From Sulfitobacter maritimus (GTDB lineage: Bacteria; Pseudomonadota; Alphaproteobacteria; Rhodobacterales; Rhodobacteraceae): 64,000 nt of DNA. Below the pieces are notes generated by a model. It saw only the letters and a list, made by a program, of their open reading frames with translations. It was not told the DNA's origin and made no database searches. The stretch lies in NCBI RefSeq assembly GCF_013346665.1, contig NZ_JABVBB010000038.1, positions 124,001-188,000 on the forward strand, in the 5' to 3' direction. The stretch's first letter is position 1, and every line of letters begins with the position of its first letter. Positions 34,767 to 46,209 of the stretch are shown piece after piece. Both the position numbers and the translations under genes were made by a program.

Positions 34767-35357
34767 ATGCCAGACAACGGGTTTCACGACATTCCTGCAG
34801 GCAAGTTTGCAGTGGTGGTAACACATCTCGAAATGCGCAGCCCACCGCCTGCCCGCGCGGTCAACGTGCCAGAGGGTGTGATCTTTCGCCAAGTGTTGCC
34901 AAAGTTGGATTGGTACCGCGATATCTTTCGACGGGTCGGGGCGGAGTGGCTCTGGTTCGGGCGGCTCAAGCTGGATGACGCAGCACTGGCGGCAATGCTG
35001 CAAGACCCGGCACGACAGTTCTACACCCTAACGCGCGACGGGACGGATGAGGCGCTGTTAGAGCTTTATTTCAAACCGGATGGCGATTGCGAATTGGCCT
35101 ATTTCGGCCTCACCGCCAAGCTGATCGGCAGCGGTGCGGGGCGGTATCTGATGAACCAAGCGATCCGGCTTGCTTGGGAAAAACCGATCAATCGGCTGCA
35201 TCTGAACACCTGCACCCATGACAGCCCGCAGGCGCTTGAGTTCTACAAGCGCTCAGGTTTCACACCCTATGCGCGACAGATTGAGGTGGATGACGATCCG
35301 CGCTTGACCGGGCTGCTACCCCGCGATGCCGCGCCCCGGATACCTTTGCTCACCTAG
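34767..35357 (+). CDS. GNAT-family N-acetyltransferase
   Basis: A 196-residue acyltransferase of the GNAT fold. The acetyl-CoA loop region reads LTAKLIGSGAGRYLMNQAI, and the C-terminal part has HLNTCTHDSPQALEFYKRSGFTPY, the usual beta-bulge and GF ending. About 70 N-terminal residues precede the core and look unlike plain GNAT proteins. Substrate unknown. Two bases separate it from the kinase gene, so it is the last gene of the nth operon. Its stop lies one base from that of the converging secreted protein. Confidence 0.85.
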   Translation: MPDNGFHDIPAGKFAVVVTHLEMRSPPPARAVNVPEGVIFRQVLPKLDWYRDIFRRVGAEWLWFGRLKLDDAALAAMLQDPARQFYTLTRDGTDEALLELYFKPDGDCELAYFGLTAKLIGSGAGRYLMNQAIRLAWEKPINRLHLNTCTHDSPQALEFYKRSGFTPYARQIEVDDDPRLTGLLPRDAAPRIPLLT

Positions 35358-35358
35358 C

Positions 35359-35841
35359 TCAGCGCGTGGGCGTACAGGCCCCGCCCGCAAAGCAGCTTTG
35401 CACCTGATCGATCATTGCCGGTTTCGGCGCTGTGAACAGATCACCCCCGCAGGGGTTGCTCTCTAACACATATCCGTCTTGCGGCGTCCGCTCGACAAAG
35501 GTGAGCACATCGCCTTCCTCAGCCGAGCCGCACCAAGGGCCGTAGCAGGCCACCTCAAGGGTCAAGGGCTGCTCAAAGGGGACGTCAAAACCACCTTTGG
35601 ACAGGGCCATGCCGCTGATCTTTGCTGGTACACGGGTGAGTTTAGGCGGGCTTTGCGTGCCATTCCCGTTGTCGGGCAGCGCCTTGGCGTCGAACGTCAG
35701 CCGCCCCTGCACAACCACATAGCTTTCCTCTGCCTTATTGGCGCGTTGATAGGTGGCTTCAACCGAATGTGGCAGGCAGGTGAGGGCCATAGCCGGAAGC
35801 GGCGCGAGCGCGGCGAGAGTGAAGGCGATGAAACGTATCAT
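35359..35841 (-). CDS. Secreted protein of unknown function
   Basis: A 160-residue exported protein. A clear signal peptide ([19 protein letters not shown]) is followed by a mature part with several Cys residues ([44 protein letters not shown]) that probably form disulfides in the periplasm. No domain recognised. ATG 35841 follows GAGGAGAA, and overlaps the rppH stop by four bases. It is the last gene of the GNAT-rppH operon. The longer open frame upstream is in another gene. Confidence 0.82.
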   Translation of the reverse strand: MIRFIAFTLAALAPLPAMALTCLPHSVEATYQRANKAEESYVVVQGRLTFDAKALPDNGNGTQSPPKLTRVPAKISGMALSKGGFDVPFEQPLTLEVACYGPWCGSAEEGDVLTFVERTPQDGYVLESNPCGGDLFTAPKPAMIDQVQSCFAGGACTPTR

Positions 35842-36320
35842 AACTTCTCCTCGAATTCCTCCAGAACGGCCGCGTAGACCGCACGCTTGAATGGCACGAT
35901 CCCGGCGACAAGATGGTCGGCAGGCAACCAGCGCCATTCAGAGAACTCAGGCTCAGCCGTCTGGATGTTGACTTGATCGTCCTGCCCCAGAAAACGCATG
36001 AGGAACCACTTCTGTTCCTGCCCGCGAAAGCGGCCTTTCCAGATGTTCGGCACCAATTCCTGTGGCAGATCATAGGGCAACCAGCCTTCAGTTTCCGCCT
36101 CGATCTTGACCAGATCGCGGGGGATGCCGGTCTCTTCCTCCAACTCCCGCAGCGCCGCTTCTCGCGGGGTCTCGCCCGGATCGATCCCGCCTTGAGGCAT
36201 CTGCCAAGCCTCCTGATCCCGGTCGCGCCGCTGGCCGACAAAGACATGGCCCTCAGCATTGACCAGCATCACACCGACACAAGCGCGGTAGGGCAGTTTG
36301 GCGATCTCTTCGGGTGTCAT
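35838..36320 (-). CDS. rppH: RNA pyrophosphohydrolase (Nudix)
   Basis: A 160-residue Nudix hydrolase that removes pyrophosphate from mRNA 5' ends and starts RNA decay. The Nudix box spans residues 44-66 ([17 protein letters not shown] then EEETGI). The N-terminal [21 protein letters not shown] and the WQMPQGG step are typical of RppH. The C-terminal [22 protein letters not shown] fits the family. In many alphaproteobacteria rppH lies near ctpA; here it is 14 kb away. It overlaps genes on both sides by four bases. Confidence 0.94.
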   Translation of the reverse strand: MTPEEIAKLPYRACVGVMLVNAEGHVFVGQRRDRDQEAWQMPQGGIDPGETPREAALRELEEETGIPRDLVKIEAETEGWLPYDLPQELVPNIWKGRFRGQEQKWFLMRFLGQDDQVNIQTAEPEFSEWRWLPADHLVAGIVPFKRAVYAAVLEEFEEKL

Positions 36321-36790
36321 GTCAGCGTTTTCTCCATTTCAAAGCGGTCCAGAATGGCCCCGGCCCGCGCCACGCGCTCTGCTGCGATAACATGAAAGCC
36401 CATGGCCTCAAAGGCGGGCCGGGCCATCAGGCTGGCGTGGACACGCAGCGCGGTCAGCCCCGCCGCGCGGGCCTCGGCCTCGACCCTGCCATAAAGCGCC
36501 CGAAATACCCCTTGCCGCTGGGCCGAGGCGGCAACAAAGGCCAGATCGATATAGCCGCCAGCCCATGCCATGAAACCAAGCATCTGACCTGCCCGCTCTG
36601 CCAAGATCACATCTTGCGGCGCCAGCTTCGCGGCCCATCTCTCGCCCTCTGGCGGGGTGGGCAACCACGCTACCCGTTGCGCGGTGTCATAGGCGCCTGG
36701 CCCATTATGGATCGCATCGAACATCACCACGCCCAGCCGATCATAATCCGCCGCAGTCGCCCGGCGTAGCGTCGCTTCCTCTTCGCTCAC
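36317..36790 (-). CDS. GNAT-family N-acetyltransferase (GTG start)
   Basis: A 157-residue acetyltransferase of the GNAT fold. It begins [22 protein letters not shown], has the substrate and CoA region [20 protein letters not shown], and ends with [21 protein letters not shown]. Start GTG 36790 is chosen because a strong GGAGGGG site lies about 5-8 bases before it; the longer ATG frames (36910, 36820) have no site and cross the fadH promoter region. It overlaps rppH by four bases. Substrate unknown. The gene is divergent from fadH with a 118-base gap. Confidence 0.85.
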   Translation of the reverse strand: MSEEEATLRRATAADYDRLGVVMFDAIHNGPGAYDTAQRVAWLPTPPEGERWAAKLAPQDVILAERAGQMLGFMAWAGGYIDLAFVAASAQRQGVFRALYGRVEAEARAAGLTALRVHASLMARPAFEAMGFHVIAAERVARAGAILDRFEMEKTLT

Positions 36791-36809
36791 TCTGCCCCTC
36801 CTGCTTTGA

Positions 36810-38936
<2,127 letters not shown>

Positions 38937-39014
38937 CCGCAAAGGGCGGCGCTGGCTGCCCTTGCACCCGGCCCTAGATAGCCGCAGGATTGCTGAAACA
39001 GCCCTAAGGTCGCC

Positions 39015-39956
39015 ATGCCCCTCTGCGTTTTCGATATTTACGAAGACGGCACCGCTCAGGTGCCGGATGATGACCATCTCACCGGGCCGGGGCGCTACCG
39101 TTGGTGGCATTATGATCTGGCCGACCCGACGCTCGCGCCGTGGTTGGCGACCCATCTGCCTGACATCCCAGCGGGCGCATTGCTGCAACCCGAAACGCGG
39201 CCCCGCTGTGATGAATATGACGACGGGCTGATCCTGAACCTGCGCGGCATTAACCTCAACGAAGGGCAGCAGACCGATCAGATGGTCTCGGTCCGGATGT
39301 GGGTCACGGATGCGGTGGTGGTTACGGTGCGGATGCGCCGGATCTTTGCGATTGATGAGTTGCGCGAATTGGCCAGCCAGAACGCCGCGCCTCCCCGGCC
39401 CTCGACATTCCTCGAAGCGCTGGTGTCGCGGCTGACCGCAAGGGTGCAGATCGAAGTGGCACGGTTGGCAGAGCGCACGGCTTTCTATGAGAGCGACCTC
39501 GAAGACCTCAGCACACCGCCGCCCAAGGAACTGCCCGTCACCCGGCGTAGCACGATCAAACTGGAACGCTACCTTGCCCCGCAGCGCAGCGCTTTAGAAC
39601 GGCTGGCGGAACTGGACCTGCCGCTGGTGCCGGATGTCGATTCGATGAAGCTGCGCGAATTGGCCAACCGCACCGCCATCGTGGTGGAGGAGTTGGACGC
39701 GCTGCAAGAACGCATCGTCACCGTGCAGGACGAACACGACAACCAAGTCGCCCAACGCCAAGCCCGACACGGCTATGTGCTGTCATTGGCCGCTGCCGTC
39801 TTCCTGCCGCTAAGCTTTCTGACCGGTCTTTTTGGCGTGAATGTGGGCGGGATGCCGGGGGTGGACGACCCCCGCGCTTTTGCCATCCTCTGTCTCGCGA
39901 TGGTGGGCCTTGCCGCGATCATGCTGGCGATCCTGAGGTGGTTTCGCTGGCTGTGA
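39015..39956 (+). CDS. zntB: ZntB/CorA-family zinc transporter
   Basis: A 313-residue inner-membrane cation transporter. A large cytoplasmic domain (about 1-245) includes RGINLNEGQQTDQMVSVRMW and a long helical stalk. Two C-terminal transmembrane helices follow, with the pore loop GVNVGGMPG, the GxN variant seen in ZntB, and an acidic-aromatic end. CorA magnesium transporters have GMN followed by a different loop, so zinc is more likely. It ends in WFRWL at the cytoplasmic face. The gene follows fadH by 78 bases; whether they share transcription is unclear. Confidence 0.87.
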   Translation: MPLCVFDIYEDGTAQVPDDDHLTGPGRYRWWHYDLADPTLAPWLATHLPDIPAGALLQPETRPRCDEYDDGLILNLRGINLNEGQQTDQMVSVRMWVTDAVVVTVRMRRIFAIDELRELASQNAAPPRPSTFLEALVSRLTARVQIEVARLAERTAFYESDLEDLSTPPPKELPVTRRSTIKLERYLAPQRSALERLAELDLPLVPDVDSMKLRELANRTAIVVEELDALQERIVTVQDEHDNQVAQRQARHGYVLSLAAAVFLPLSFLTGLFGVNVGGMPGVDDPRAFAILCLAMVGLAAIMLAILRWFRWL

Positions 39957-39962
39957 CCGCCG

Positions 39963-39987
39963 GGAAACGCATTGTTGCCGCGTTTCC
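39963..39987. terminator. Hairpin after zntB
   Basis: GGAAACGC (39963-39970) pairs with GCGTTTCC (39980-39987) over a nine-base loop, six bases after the stop. No T-tract. A second small stem (GGGAC...GTCCC, near 40018-40034) follows upstream of lysR. Confidence 0.5.
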
Positions 39988-40099
39988 ATGCCATGAACGA
40001 TCCTCGCAAAGACCACGGGACTGTCTTGTCCCTGCCCCGTTCCTGCCCGAATTGCCCGTCATGTCTCCTTGCAAGGTTATTTAAGCGAAGGGACAGGCA

Positions 40100-41005
40100 A
40101 TGGACCGCCTTACGGAAATGGAAGCGTTTGCCACAGTGGTGGATCAGGGTGGTTTTACCGATGCTGCCAAGAAGATGGGGATTTCAAAATCCGCTGTCTC
40201 AAAGCATGTGTCATCGCTGGAGGCCCGCCTTGGCGCGCGGTTGCTGAACCGCACCACGCGGCGTGTCAGCCCGACCGAGATCGGCCTTGCCTATTACGAC
40301 CGCGCCCGCCGGGTGCTGAATGACGCAGGCGAAGCCGATGCGTTGGTCACGTCAATGCAATCTGCGCCCTCCGGCCTGCTGCGCATTTCGGTGGCGACGG
40401 ATTTTGGCGTGAATCATCTGTCGCCCGCGCTGTCGGAGTTCCTCTCAGACTTCCCCGACATCACCGTGAACATGGTGCTCAACAACCGCTACGTAGAACT
40501 GATTTCCGAAGGCTTCGACATGGCCGTGCGCATTGGGGAGCTGGAAGACAGCACCCTGCGCGCCCGCAAGCTGACCGAGACCACCAAACGCATGATCGCC
40601 AGCCCGAAGTATTTCGAGCAATACGGGCGGCCCGAAAAGATCGACGATCTGAACAACCACAAGCTCTTGCATTACTCGAACCAATCTTCAGGCAATGTCT
40701 GGAAACTGACCGCGCCTTCGGGCGAGAAACGACAGGTGCGCACGGCGGGCTGGCTTTCGGTCAATGACGGGCAAAGCCTATTGAATGCCGCGATTTCGGG
40801 GCTGGGCATCGCCTATCTGCCGAGCTTTCTTTATGCCGATGCGATGGAGAAGGGGTTGGTTGAGGACGCTATTCCCGACCTGCCGCTGGAGACGCAGGGC
40901 ATCTACGCCGTCTATCCGCCGGGACGGTTCACACAGCCTAAGGTGCGGGCGTTCATCGACTTTCTGGTGCATGAGTTTGCCGAGAAGGGGCCGACGGACT
41001 GGTAA
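40100..41005 (+). CDS. LysR-family transcriptional regulator
   Basis: A 301-residue regulator. The N-terminal winged helix covers 1-60 (EMEAFATVVDQGGFTDAAKK, SKSAVSKHVSSLEARLG). The rest is the periplasmic-binding-like effector domain with the usual LLRISVATDFGVNHLSPAL and the hinge. It belongs to the CrgA/AaeR-like LysR subgroup by its overall shape. No divergent target lies beside it; zntB is upstream on the same strand, so its own regulon is unknown. A 450-base non-coding region filled with repeats follows the stop. Confidence 0.9.
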   Translation: MDRLTEMEAFATVVDQGGFTDAAKKMGISKSAVSKHVSSLEARLGARLLNRTTRRVSPTEIGLAYYDRARRVLNDAGEADALVTSMQSAPSGLLRISVATDFGVNHLSPALSEFLSDFPDITVNMVLNNRYVELISEGFDMAVRIGELEDSTLRARKLTETTKRMIASPKYFEQYGRPEKIDDLNNHKLLHYSNQSSGNVWKLTAPSGEKRQVRTAGWLSVNDGQSLLNAAISGLGIAYLPSFLYADAMEKGLVEDAIPDLPLETQGIYAVYPPGRFTQPKVRAFIDFLVHEFAEKGPTDW

Positions 41006-41023
41006 GGCGCGAAAGCGGCACTC

Positions 41024-41072
41024 GGCCCAGACTCGAACCGCAGGCCAGGGCCATCGTCTGCCCGCACTGGCC
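41024..41072 (+). repeat. Dispersed intergenic repeat, diverged copy 1
   Basis: A degenerate copy of the left block of the repeat family seen at 41194 and 57941. It keeps CCGCAGG..AGGGCCATC and then GTCTGCCCGC, and is followed by CACTGGCC as a possible short right arm pairing with GGCCAG (41043-41048). It starts 18 bases after the lysR stop. The 41006-41455 gap contains no gene; it is almost entirely this copy and the two next ones. Confidence 0.55.
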
Positions 41073-41087
41073 GACATAGCCACCCGG

Positions 41088-41179
41088 CCCGGAATCAAGC
41101 CGCACGCGCCGGGGGCCATCGTCTGCCGGTATCTAAGCAATCAGGGCGATGCTACTTCAACGCGGCAGACTGCCCCCGG
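41088..41179 (+). repeat. Dispersed intergenic repeat, short copy 2
   Basis: A short copy with the left block 41088-41129 (CCCGGAATCAAGCCGCACGC, then CCGGGGGCCATCGTCTGCC) and the right arm 41164-41179. The arms pair perfectly: CCGGGGG with CCCCCGG (41173-41179), and GTCTGCC with GGCAGAC (41164-41170). The core of the long copies is missing, replaced by about 34 bases. The T in GTCTGCC is matched by A in GGCAGAC, a compensating pair compared with copies 3 and 4. Confidence 0.7.
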
Positions 41180-41193
41180 TCGATTTTCTTACC

Positions 41194-41401
41194 CAGCCCG
41201 GAACCAAGCCGCAGGCGCCGGGCCATCGCCTGCCCGCCCGTCACGCCAGAGGCGTGCCAGAATATGCTGGGCGCACCTTTGGTGCGACCGGGTAGGCGAT
41301 TTGGTGAGGCTTGGCACAACGTCGCGAAGGTGCGCCAAGGTTGAGCCATAAAGTGGCAAAAGGCACCCGTGGATCGCCGACCCGCGCGCAGGCGCTAGCC
41401 C
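41194..41401 (+). repeat. Dispersed intergenic repeat, long copy 3
   Basis: Left block 41194-41236 is 42/43 identical to 57941-57983. The core blocks are GGCGATTTGGTGAGGCTTGG (41295-41314) and CGCCAAGGTTGAGCC then ATAAAGTGGCA (41333-41357). The right arm GCAGGCGCTAGCCC (41388-41401) pairs in 12 of 14 positions with 41220-41233. Between left block and core there are two extra hairpins, CACGCC over AGA (41242-41256) and CGCACC over TTT (41272-41286). The last copy ends 54 bases before zapE. Confidence 0.75.
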
Positions 41402-41455
41402 TCCCCCTCACAGACCACCTTTCCTATCCCCCACCGGCACGCTATCTCTCCCGCC

Positions 41456-42514
41456 ATGAGCAATATGCGCGAGACCTATGCCCAGCTAGTCGCTGAGGGC
41501 AAACTCAAAGCCGACCCGGCCCAAGAGACCGTGATGGCGGAGTTTGACCGCATCCGCGCCGCGCTGGCGAACCCGCCCAAGAAAAGCCTGTTCCGCAAAG
41601 CCCCGCCGCCGCCCAAAGGACTTTACCTTTGGGGTGGTGTTGGGCGCGGCAAGTCGATGCTGATGGATATGTTCGTGGCGCATCTGCCCGATATCCCGTC
41701 GCGTCGCGTGCATTTCCATGCCTTCATGCAAGAAATTCACAACGCCATGCATGAGGTCCGCAAAACCGGCGTGGACGATGCCATCGCTCCCGTCGCCCGT
41801 GACGTGGCCGGCAGCGTCCGCCTGCTCGCCTTTGACGAAATGCAGATCACCGACATCACCGACGCGATGATCGTAGGCCGCCTGTTCGAAGCGCTCTTTG
41901 CTGCCGGGGTGGTCGTGGTCACAACGTCAAACCGCCTGCCCGACGACCTTTATAAAAACGGCATCAACCGAGAAGTCTTTGTCCCCTTCATCGACCTGAT
42001 CAAAGAGCGCATGGTCGTGCATGAGCTTGTCAGCCCGACCGACTACCGGCAAGACCGGCTGGCAGGCTCGCAGGTCTATTTCACCCCCGTCAACGCCGAA
42101 AGCCGCGCCGCGATGGATGCGGTCTGGGATGATCTGGCAGGGGCCAAGGGCGAGCCGCTCACTCTGCACGTCAAAGGTCGCGAAGTTGTCATCCCCGCCT
42201 TTCATAACGGCATGGCCCGCGCGGGCTTTCACGCGCTGTGCGGCCAGCCGTTAGGGGCCGCAGATTACCTCGCGCTGGCACAGGCCGTGCGGGTGCTGCT
42301 GCTGGATGATATTCCCAGCCTTGGCCGGTCGAACTTCAATGAGGCAAAGCGCTTCGTCACGCTGATCGACGCGCTCTATGAGGCGAAGGTGCGGCTGATC
42401 TGCTCCGCGGCAGCGCCGCCCGAAATGCTCTATCTCGAAGGCGAAGGCACCTTTGAATTCGAACGCACCGCCTCGCGCCTGCGTGAAATGCAGGGCGAGG
42501 ACTGGGGTCGCTGA
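41456..42514 (+). CDS. zapE: AFG1-like ATPase, cell division protein ZapE
   Basis: A 352-residue P-loop ATPase related to yeast Afg1/Lace1 and E. coli ZapE, which acts on the Z-ring under stress. Walker A is LWGGVGRGKSMLMDMF (Lys66), Walker B is LLAFDEMQITDITDAM, and the sensor stretch VVVTTSNRLPDDLYKNGINR is present. The region YFTPVNAESRAAMDAVWDD and the C-terminal FVTLIDALYE match the family. ATG 41456 gives MSNMRETYAQLVAEGK. The promoter region must lie within or next to the repeat copies upstream. Confidence 0.93.
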   Translation: MSNMRETYAQLVAEGKLKADPAQETVMAEFDRIRAALANPPKKSLFRKAPPPPKGLYLWGGVGRGKSMLMDMFVAHLPDIPSRRVHFHAFMQEIHNAMHEVRKTGVDDAIAPVARDVAGSVRLLAFDEMQITDITDAMIVGRLFEALFAAGVVVVTTSNRLPDDLYKNGINREVFVPFIDLIKERMVVHELVSPTDYRQDRLAGSQVYFTPVNAESRAAMDAVWDDLAGAKGEPLTLHVKGREVVIPAFHNGMARAGFHALCGQPLGAADYLALAQAVRVLLLDDIPSLGRSNFNEAKRFVTLIDALYEAKVRLICSAAAPPEMLYLEGEGTFEFERTASRLREMQGEDWGR

Positions 42515-42531
42515 CAAAGCGCTGCGGCGTT

Positions 42532-42717
42532 TCAGGAATCGCTGATCTGCTGCATATGCAGGTCATTGCCCTGCAAGACCGGATGGTAGGGGCGTTCCAC
42601 TTCGTAAAGCCACCACAGGCCACCCGCGATAATTGCGATACCTATGGCCATGAAGATAAATTGATATTTCCGCGTTGCGTCCTGCGGTTGACGCGCCGGG
42701 TCGATGGAATTGGACAT
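42532..42717 (-). CDS. Small single-pass membrane protein
   Basis: A 61-residue protein with one hydrophobic helix (about residues 22-44: FIFMAIGIAIIAGGLWWLYE) after a polar N-terminus (MSNSIDPARQPQDATRK). The C-terminal part is hydrophilic (ERPYHPVLQGNDLHMQQISD). Start ATG 42717 has GAGGTG six bases upstream; the frame could begin earlier at GTG 42726 but this is weaker. Function unknown. It converges with zapE (17-base gap) and is 91 bases downstream of folC on the same strand order. Confidence 0.6.
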   Translation of the reverse strand: MSNSIDPARQPQDATRKYQFIFMAIGIAIIAGGLWWLYEVERPYHPVLQGNDLHMQQISDS

Positions 42718-42808
42718 GAATGGCACCTCGGTCGAGATCGAGTTAAATTTCTAACGACCAAGGTACACCATATCTGCATCGCAAATCAGGTGGCGCACCC
42801 AAATATGG

Positions 42809-44083
42809 TTAATAGACGCTTTCGCGCAACACGCTCCCGGCAAGGTAGAGCGAGCCGCAGATCAACACACGCGCTTGGGGTTCTTTGGCCACAATCGCGG
42901 CAAGCGCGGCGCTGACATTTTCTGCTTCCGAAGTTTCAAACCCCACGTCTCGCGCAGTTTTGGCCGTGGCGTCGGCAGGCAAGGTCGCCGCCTCTCCGGG
43001 GATTGATACCGCCGTCAGACTGGCGGCCTGAGCCGCCAAGGGGCGCAGGTAGCCTGCAATGTCTTTGGTGTTCAACATACCGCAAATCAAATGGGTCGGG
43101 CGTTTTGGCAGGGCAGCCAACGCAGCGGCAAGCGCCTGCCCCGCGGCGGGGTTATGCCCGCCATCCAGCCAAAGCTCCGCCTTTGATGCCTGTTGCACAA
43201 GTGGGCCATGCGACAGGCGTTGCATCCGTGCAGGCCATTGCGCCTGCGTTACGGCGGCTTCGCAGGCCTGCGCATCAACACCCAGATGCCGAAGCGCCGC
43301 CAGTGCCGCGCCTGCGTTCATGATCTGGTGACCGCCCAGCAGATTGGGGCGCGGCAAATCCAAAAGCCCCCGGTCATCTTGATAGACCATTCGCCCAGCC
43401 TCTGGCCCGACATGCCACTGCTGACCATAGGCCAATAGCGGCGCGCCGAGTTTGGCGGCGCGGTCTTCGATCACCTCAAGCGCGGCGTCTTCTTGAGGGC
43501 CGACAACGCAGGGCACCAACCGCTTGATGATACCGGCCTTTTCGCCCGCAATCTCGGCCAAAGTCTCGCCCAGATACTGCTGGTGATCGACCGAAACCGG
43601 CGTGATGACCGTCAGCGCAGGGTTGACCACATTGGTCGCATCCAAACGGCCACCGAGACCCACTTCCAACAGGGTGTAGTCCGCCTTGACCCGCGAAAAG
43701 GCGAGGATCGCGGCGCAGGTCGTGATCTCGAAATAGGTGATCTCTTCGCCACCGTTTGCCGCATGACATTCGTCCAGCACAGCGGCAAGATCAGGCTCAG
43801 AGATCAACGCCCCCGCCACCCGGATACGCTCGTGAAAGCGCGCCAGATGCGGCGAAGTATAGGCGTGAACCGTCTTGCCCGCCGCTTCCAACCCCGCGCG
43901 GATCATCGCTTGGGTCGAGCCTTTGCCATTGGTCCCGGCGATATGGATCACCGGCGGCAGGTCGTTCTGCGGGTTGCCCAAGGCCTTTAGCAGCCGCCAC
44001 ATGCGGTCGAGCGTCAGGTCGATGATCTTTGGGTGCAACGCCATCATCCGCTCAAGGATGATGTCCGATGAGGGCGTGCTCAT
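42809..44083 (-). CDS. folC: Dihydrofolate synthase / folylpolyglutamate synthase
   Basis: A 424-residue Mur-ligase-fold enzyme that adds glutamate to dihydropteroate and folates. The P-loop [11 protein letters not shown] (Lys54), [28 protein letters not shown] and the GPQED stretch are visible. [16 protein letters not shown] is the C-terminal signature. It overlaps accD by four bases (ATGA), the accD-folC order that is common in bacteria. One chain probably carries both activities. Confidence 0.94.
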   Translation of the reverse strand: MSTPSSDIILERMMALHPKIIDLTLDRMWRLLKALGNPQNDLPPVIHIAGTNGKGSTQAMIRAGLEAAGKTVHAYTSPHLARFHERIRVAGALISEPDLAAVLDECHAANGGEEITYFEITTCAAILAFSRVKADYTLLEVGLGGRLDATNVVNPALTVITPVSVDHQQYLGETLAEIAGEKAGIIKRLVPCVVGPQEDAALEVIEDRAAKLGAPLLAYGQQWHVGPEAGRMVYQDDRGLLDLPRPNLLGGHQIMNAGAALAALRHLGVDAQACEAAVTQAQWPARMQRLSHGPLVQQASKAELWLDGGHNPAAGQALAAALAALPKRPTHLICGMLNTKDIAGYLRPLAAQAASLTAVSIPGEAATLPADATAKTARDVGFETSEAENVSAALAAIVAKEPQARVLICGSLYLAGSVLRESVY

Positions 44084-45039
44084 TTCTGGTCGGCGGTGTC
44101 AGCGGGCAGGTCGGCCGAGGCTTGAACCGCAGCGGCGGCTTCGGCCACTTCGGACTCTTTCGGCGCGGGCAGATCGCCGCGCACAGCAGGGGTCAGCCCC
44201 ATCAGCATCCGCGTGATGGTGATCAATTCATCGCGCATCTCGGTGCGTTTGGTCACACGGTCGAGCATCCCGTGGTCGAGCAGATATTCCGCTCGCTGGA
44301 AGCCCTCTGGCAGCTTTTCCCGGATCGTTTGCTCAATAACACGCGGCCCGGCAAAGCAGATCAGGGCGTTCGGCTCGGCAATCTGGACATCGCCCAGCAT
44401 TGCATAAGAGGCCGTTACGCCCCCGGTGGTCGGATGGGTCAGCACAACGATATAGGGCAGCCCGGCTTCTTTCAGCATCTGGATCGCCACTGTGGTGCGG
44501 GGCATCTGCATCAAGCTAAGGATACCTTCTTGCATCCGTGCGCCCCCGGCGGCGGAGAACAGCACCAGCGGCCGCTTCATCTTCACCGCTTCCTCGGCAG
44601 CGGCGATGATCGCATTGCCGACATACATGCCCATGGAGCCGCCCATGAAGGAGAAATCCTGTGCGCAGGCCACGATGGGCGTGCGCCCCATTTCGCCGGT
44701 CACGACAAGCATCGCCTCATGCTCTCCCGTCTGCTTTTGCGCAGCCTTCAGGCGGTCAGGATAGCGTTTTTGGTCTTTGAAATGCAATGGATCAGGCGTC
44801 GGCGCAGGCACCTTAATCTCAGTAAAGATACCGCCATCGAACAACGCCTTAAACCGCTCACGCGGGCTGATGTGCATGTGGTGGCCGCAGTTGGTGCAGA
44901 CGTTGAGATTGTCCGCCAGCTCGCGGTGAAACAGCATGGTGCCGCATTCGTTACACTTGGTCCACAGGTTGTCCGGCGTCTCGCGGCGCGAGAAGATCGA
45001 GTTGATACGCGGACGGACGTAGTTGGTGATCCAGTTCAT
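44080..45039 (-). CDS. accD: Acetyl-CoA carboxylase carboxyltransferase subunit beta
   Basis: A 319-residue subunit making malonyl-CoA with AccA for fatty-acid synthesis. The N-terminal zinc ribbon is C29-x2-C32 and C48-x2-C51 ([19 protein letters not shown]). The carboxyltransferase core follows with [23 protein letters not shown] and [18 protein letters not shown], typical of AccD. ATG 45039 gives [14 protein letters not shown], the standard N-terminus; the longer open frame is rejected. The C-terminal tail is rich in Ala and acidic residues. It is the middle gene of the CPBP-accD-folC run. Confidence 0.95.
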   Translation of the reverse strand: MNWITNYVRPRINSIFSRRETPDNLWTKCNECGTMLFHRELADNLNVCTNCGHHMHISPRERFKALFDGGIFTEIKVPAPTPDPLHFKDQKRYPDRLKAAQKQTGEHEAMLVVTGEMGRTPIVACAQDFSFMGGSMGMYVGNAIIAAAEEAVKMKRPLVLFSAAGGARMQEGILSLMQMPRTTVAIQMLKEAGLPYIVVLTHPTTGGVTASYAMLGDVQIAEPNALICFAGPRVIEQTIREKLPEGFQRAEYLLDHGMLDRVTKRTEMRDELITITRMLMGLTPAVRGDLPAPKESEVAEAAAAVQASADLPADTADQK

Positions 45040-45095
45040 TGGCAGGCCCCTGCTGTAGTTCCGTTCCAGATAATCCCCGAGCCGGGAAATTGCAA

Positions 45096-45995
45096 TCAGC
45101 GGCGTATCGCCAGTCTTGCCGCAAGCCAAGACACCAGCATCATCGCGAAATCCACCGGCAACCATGTGCGCATCGCCGCCGGGTCGTCCATCGAGAAGGG
45201 CGCGAGGTAAAGCGCGAGCCCCGAGAGATCATCCGGCAGAGAGATAATCAAAATCGCCGAGACATTGTTCCACAGATGCACTGCGATGGCTGGCCCCAGC
45301 GAGCCGGATCGCGCGGTCAGATCGGCCATCAAGATGCCAAAGATCCCGGCCCAAAGCGCGACCATCGCCGCATTCTCCCCCGCCTCGGCGGGCAGGTAGT
45401 GGCCAAGTGCGAAGAGCGCAGAGGGCAGCACCATCCAGATCAGCGGCGAATTGAACCGTGCTGCAAGCTGTTGCTGCACATAGCCGCGAAAGACGATTTC
45501 TTCGGCGCTGACCTGCACCAAGACCGCCAGCAGCGACAGCGGCAACAGGAGCAGCCAACGTCCTAAGGGCAGGTTCGGCGTAAGTTCACCGCCCATGTCC
45601 CAAGGCGGCAAGATCAGCAGCACCGCGCCAAGGGCCAGCATGGCGATCGAGACAGCGCGAAAACTCGGCCAGAGCCGCTCCGGCGCGCCCAACAGGCTGC
45701 GCGTATTGCGGCGGTGGACAACGCGAACCGTGACTCCCACCGCCATCGCCATGGTCGCAAAGCTAAAGAGCAGCAGATACATCGCCTGCGGCGTAGCACC
45801 TTGCAGCAAGGTGCCATGAAATGCGGTCGCAGCCGACCCCATCAGCGCATAGATCGACTGGAAATAGAATTCATTCAGCGCGACATAGGCGATCACCGCG
45901 ACAAAGAGACCCAGCAAGAACCGCCAGAGCGCCGAAGAAGACCGTGCCGGCGCTACAAAGGCTGCATGAGCGCTATAATCAGGCCGCCAAGTCAT
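45096..45995 (-). CDS. CPBP-family intramembrane metalloprotease
   Basis: A 299-residue membrane protein with about eight hydrophobic segments. The CPBP/Abi signature EExxxR is seen in [16 protein letters not shown] (Glu165, Glu166, Arg170), followed by the His-containing motif [16 protein letters not shown] and the C-terminal HLWNN. Family members cleave CaaX proteins or act in bacteriocin immunity; here the substrate is unknown. It is 56 bases upstream of accD on the same strand, so it may share a transcript. No prenylated-protein gene is near. Confidence 0.85.
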   Translation of the reverse strand: MTWRPDYSAHAAFVAPARSSSALWRFLLGLFVAVIAYVALNEFYFQSIYALMGSAATAFHGTLLQGATPQAMYLLLFSFATMAMAVGVTVRVVHRRNTRSLLGAPERLWPSFRAVSIAMLALGAVLLILPPWDMGGELTPNLPLGRWLLLLPLSLLAVLVQVSAEEIVFRGYVQQQLAARFNSPLIWMVLPSALFALGHYLPAEAGENAAMVALWAGIFGILMADLTARSGSLGPAIAVHLWNNVSAILIISLPDDLSGLALYLAPFSMDDPAAMRTWLPVDFAMMLVSWLAARLAIRR

Positions 45996-46209
45996 TATTG
46001 GGCCAGACCGTAATGGCGGAACAGGGACTTGGATAGCATATGCCGAGCTTTCACGCGTGAGGGCAGGCCAGAATGACCGGGCTAGAAGGTCAGAACCTAT
46101 GCCCTAACACGCTGCAATACAACAGTTCCCCCGTGCCAAATCACGCCAAAGCCTTGCAGCACCGCCCCTCCCCCTCTATTCCATCCAAGACGTTTCAAGG
46201 AGCTCACCG

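Noticed and set aside
41024..41065. tRNA-like T-loop (GGTTCGAGTC) on the minus strand
   Set aside because: The flanking bases do not form the T-stem and no anticodon or acceptor stem is found. It belongs to a diverged copy of the intergenic repeat.
46051..46060. Palindrome TCACGCGTGA upstream of ilvD as an operator
   Set aside because: Ten symmetrical bases can arise by chance in a gap of this size; no second copy or regulator nearby supports it.
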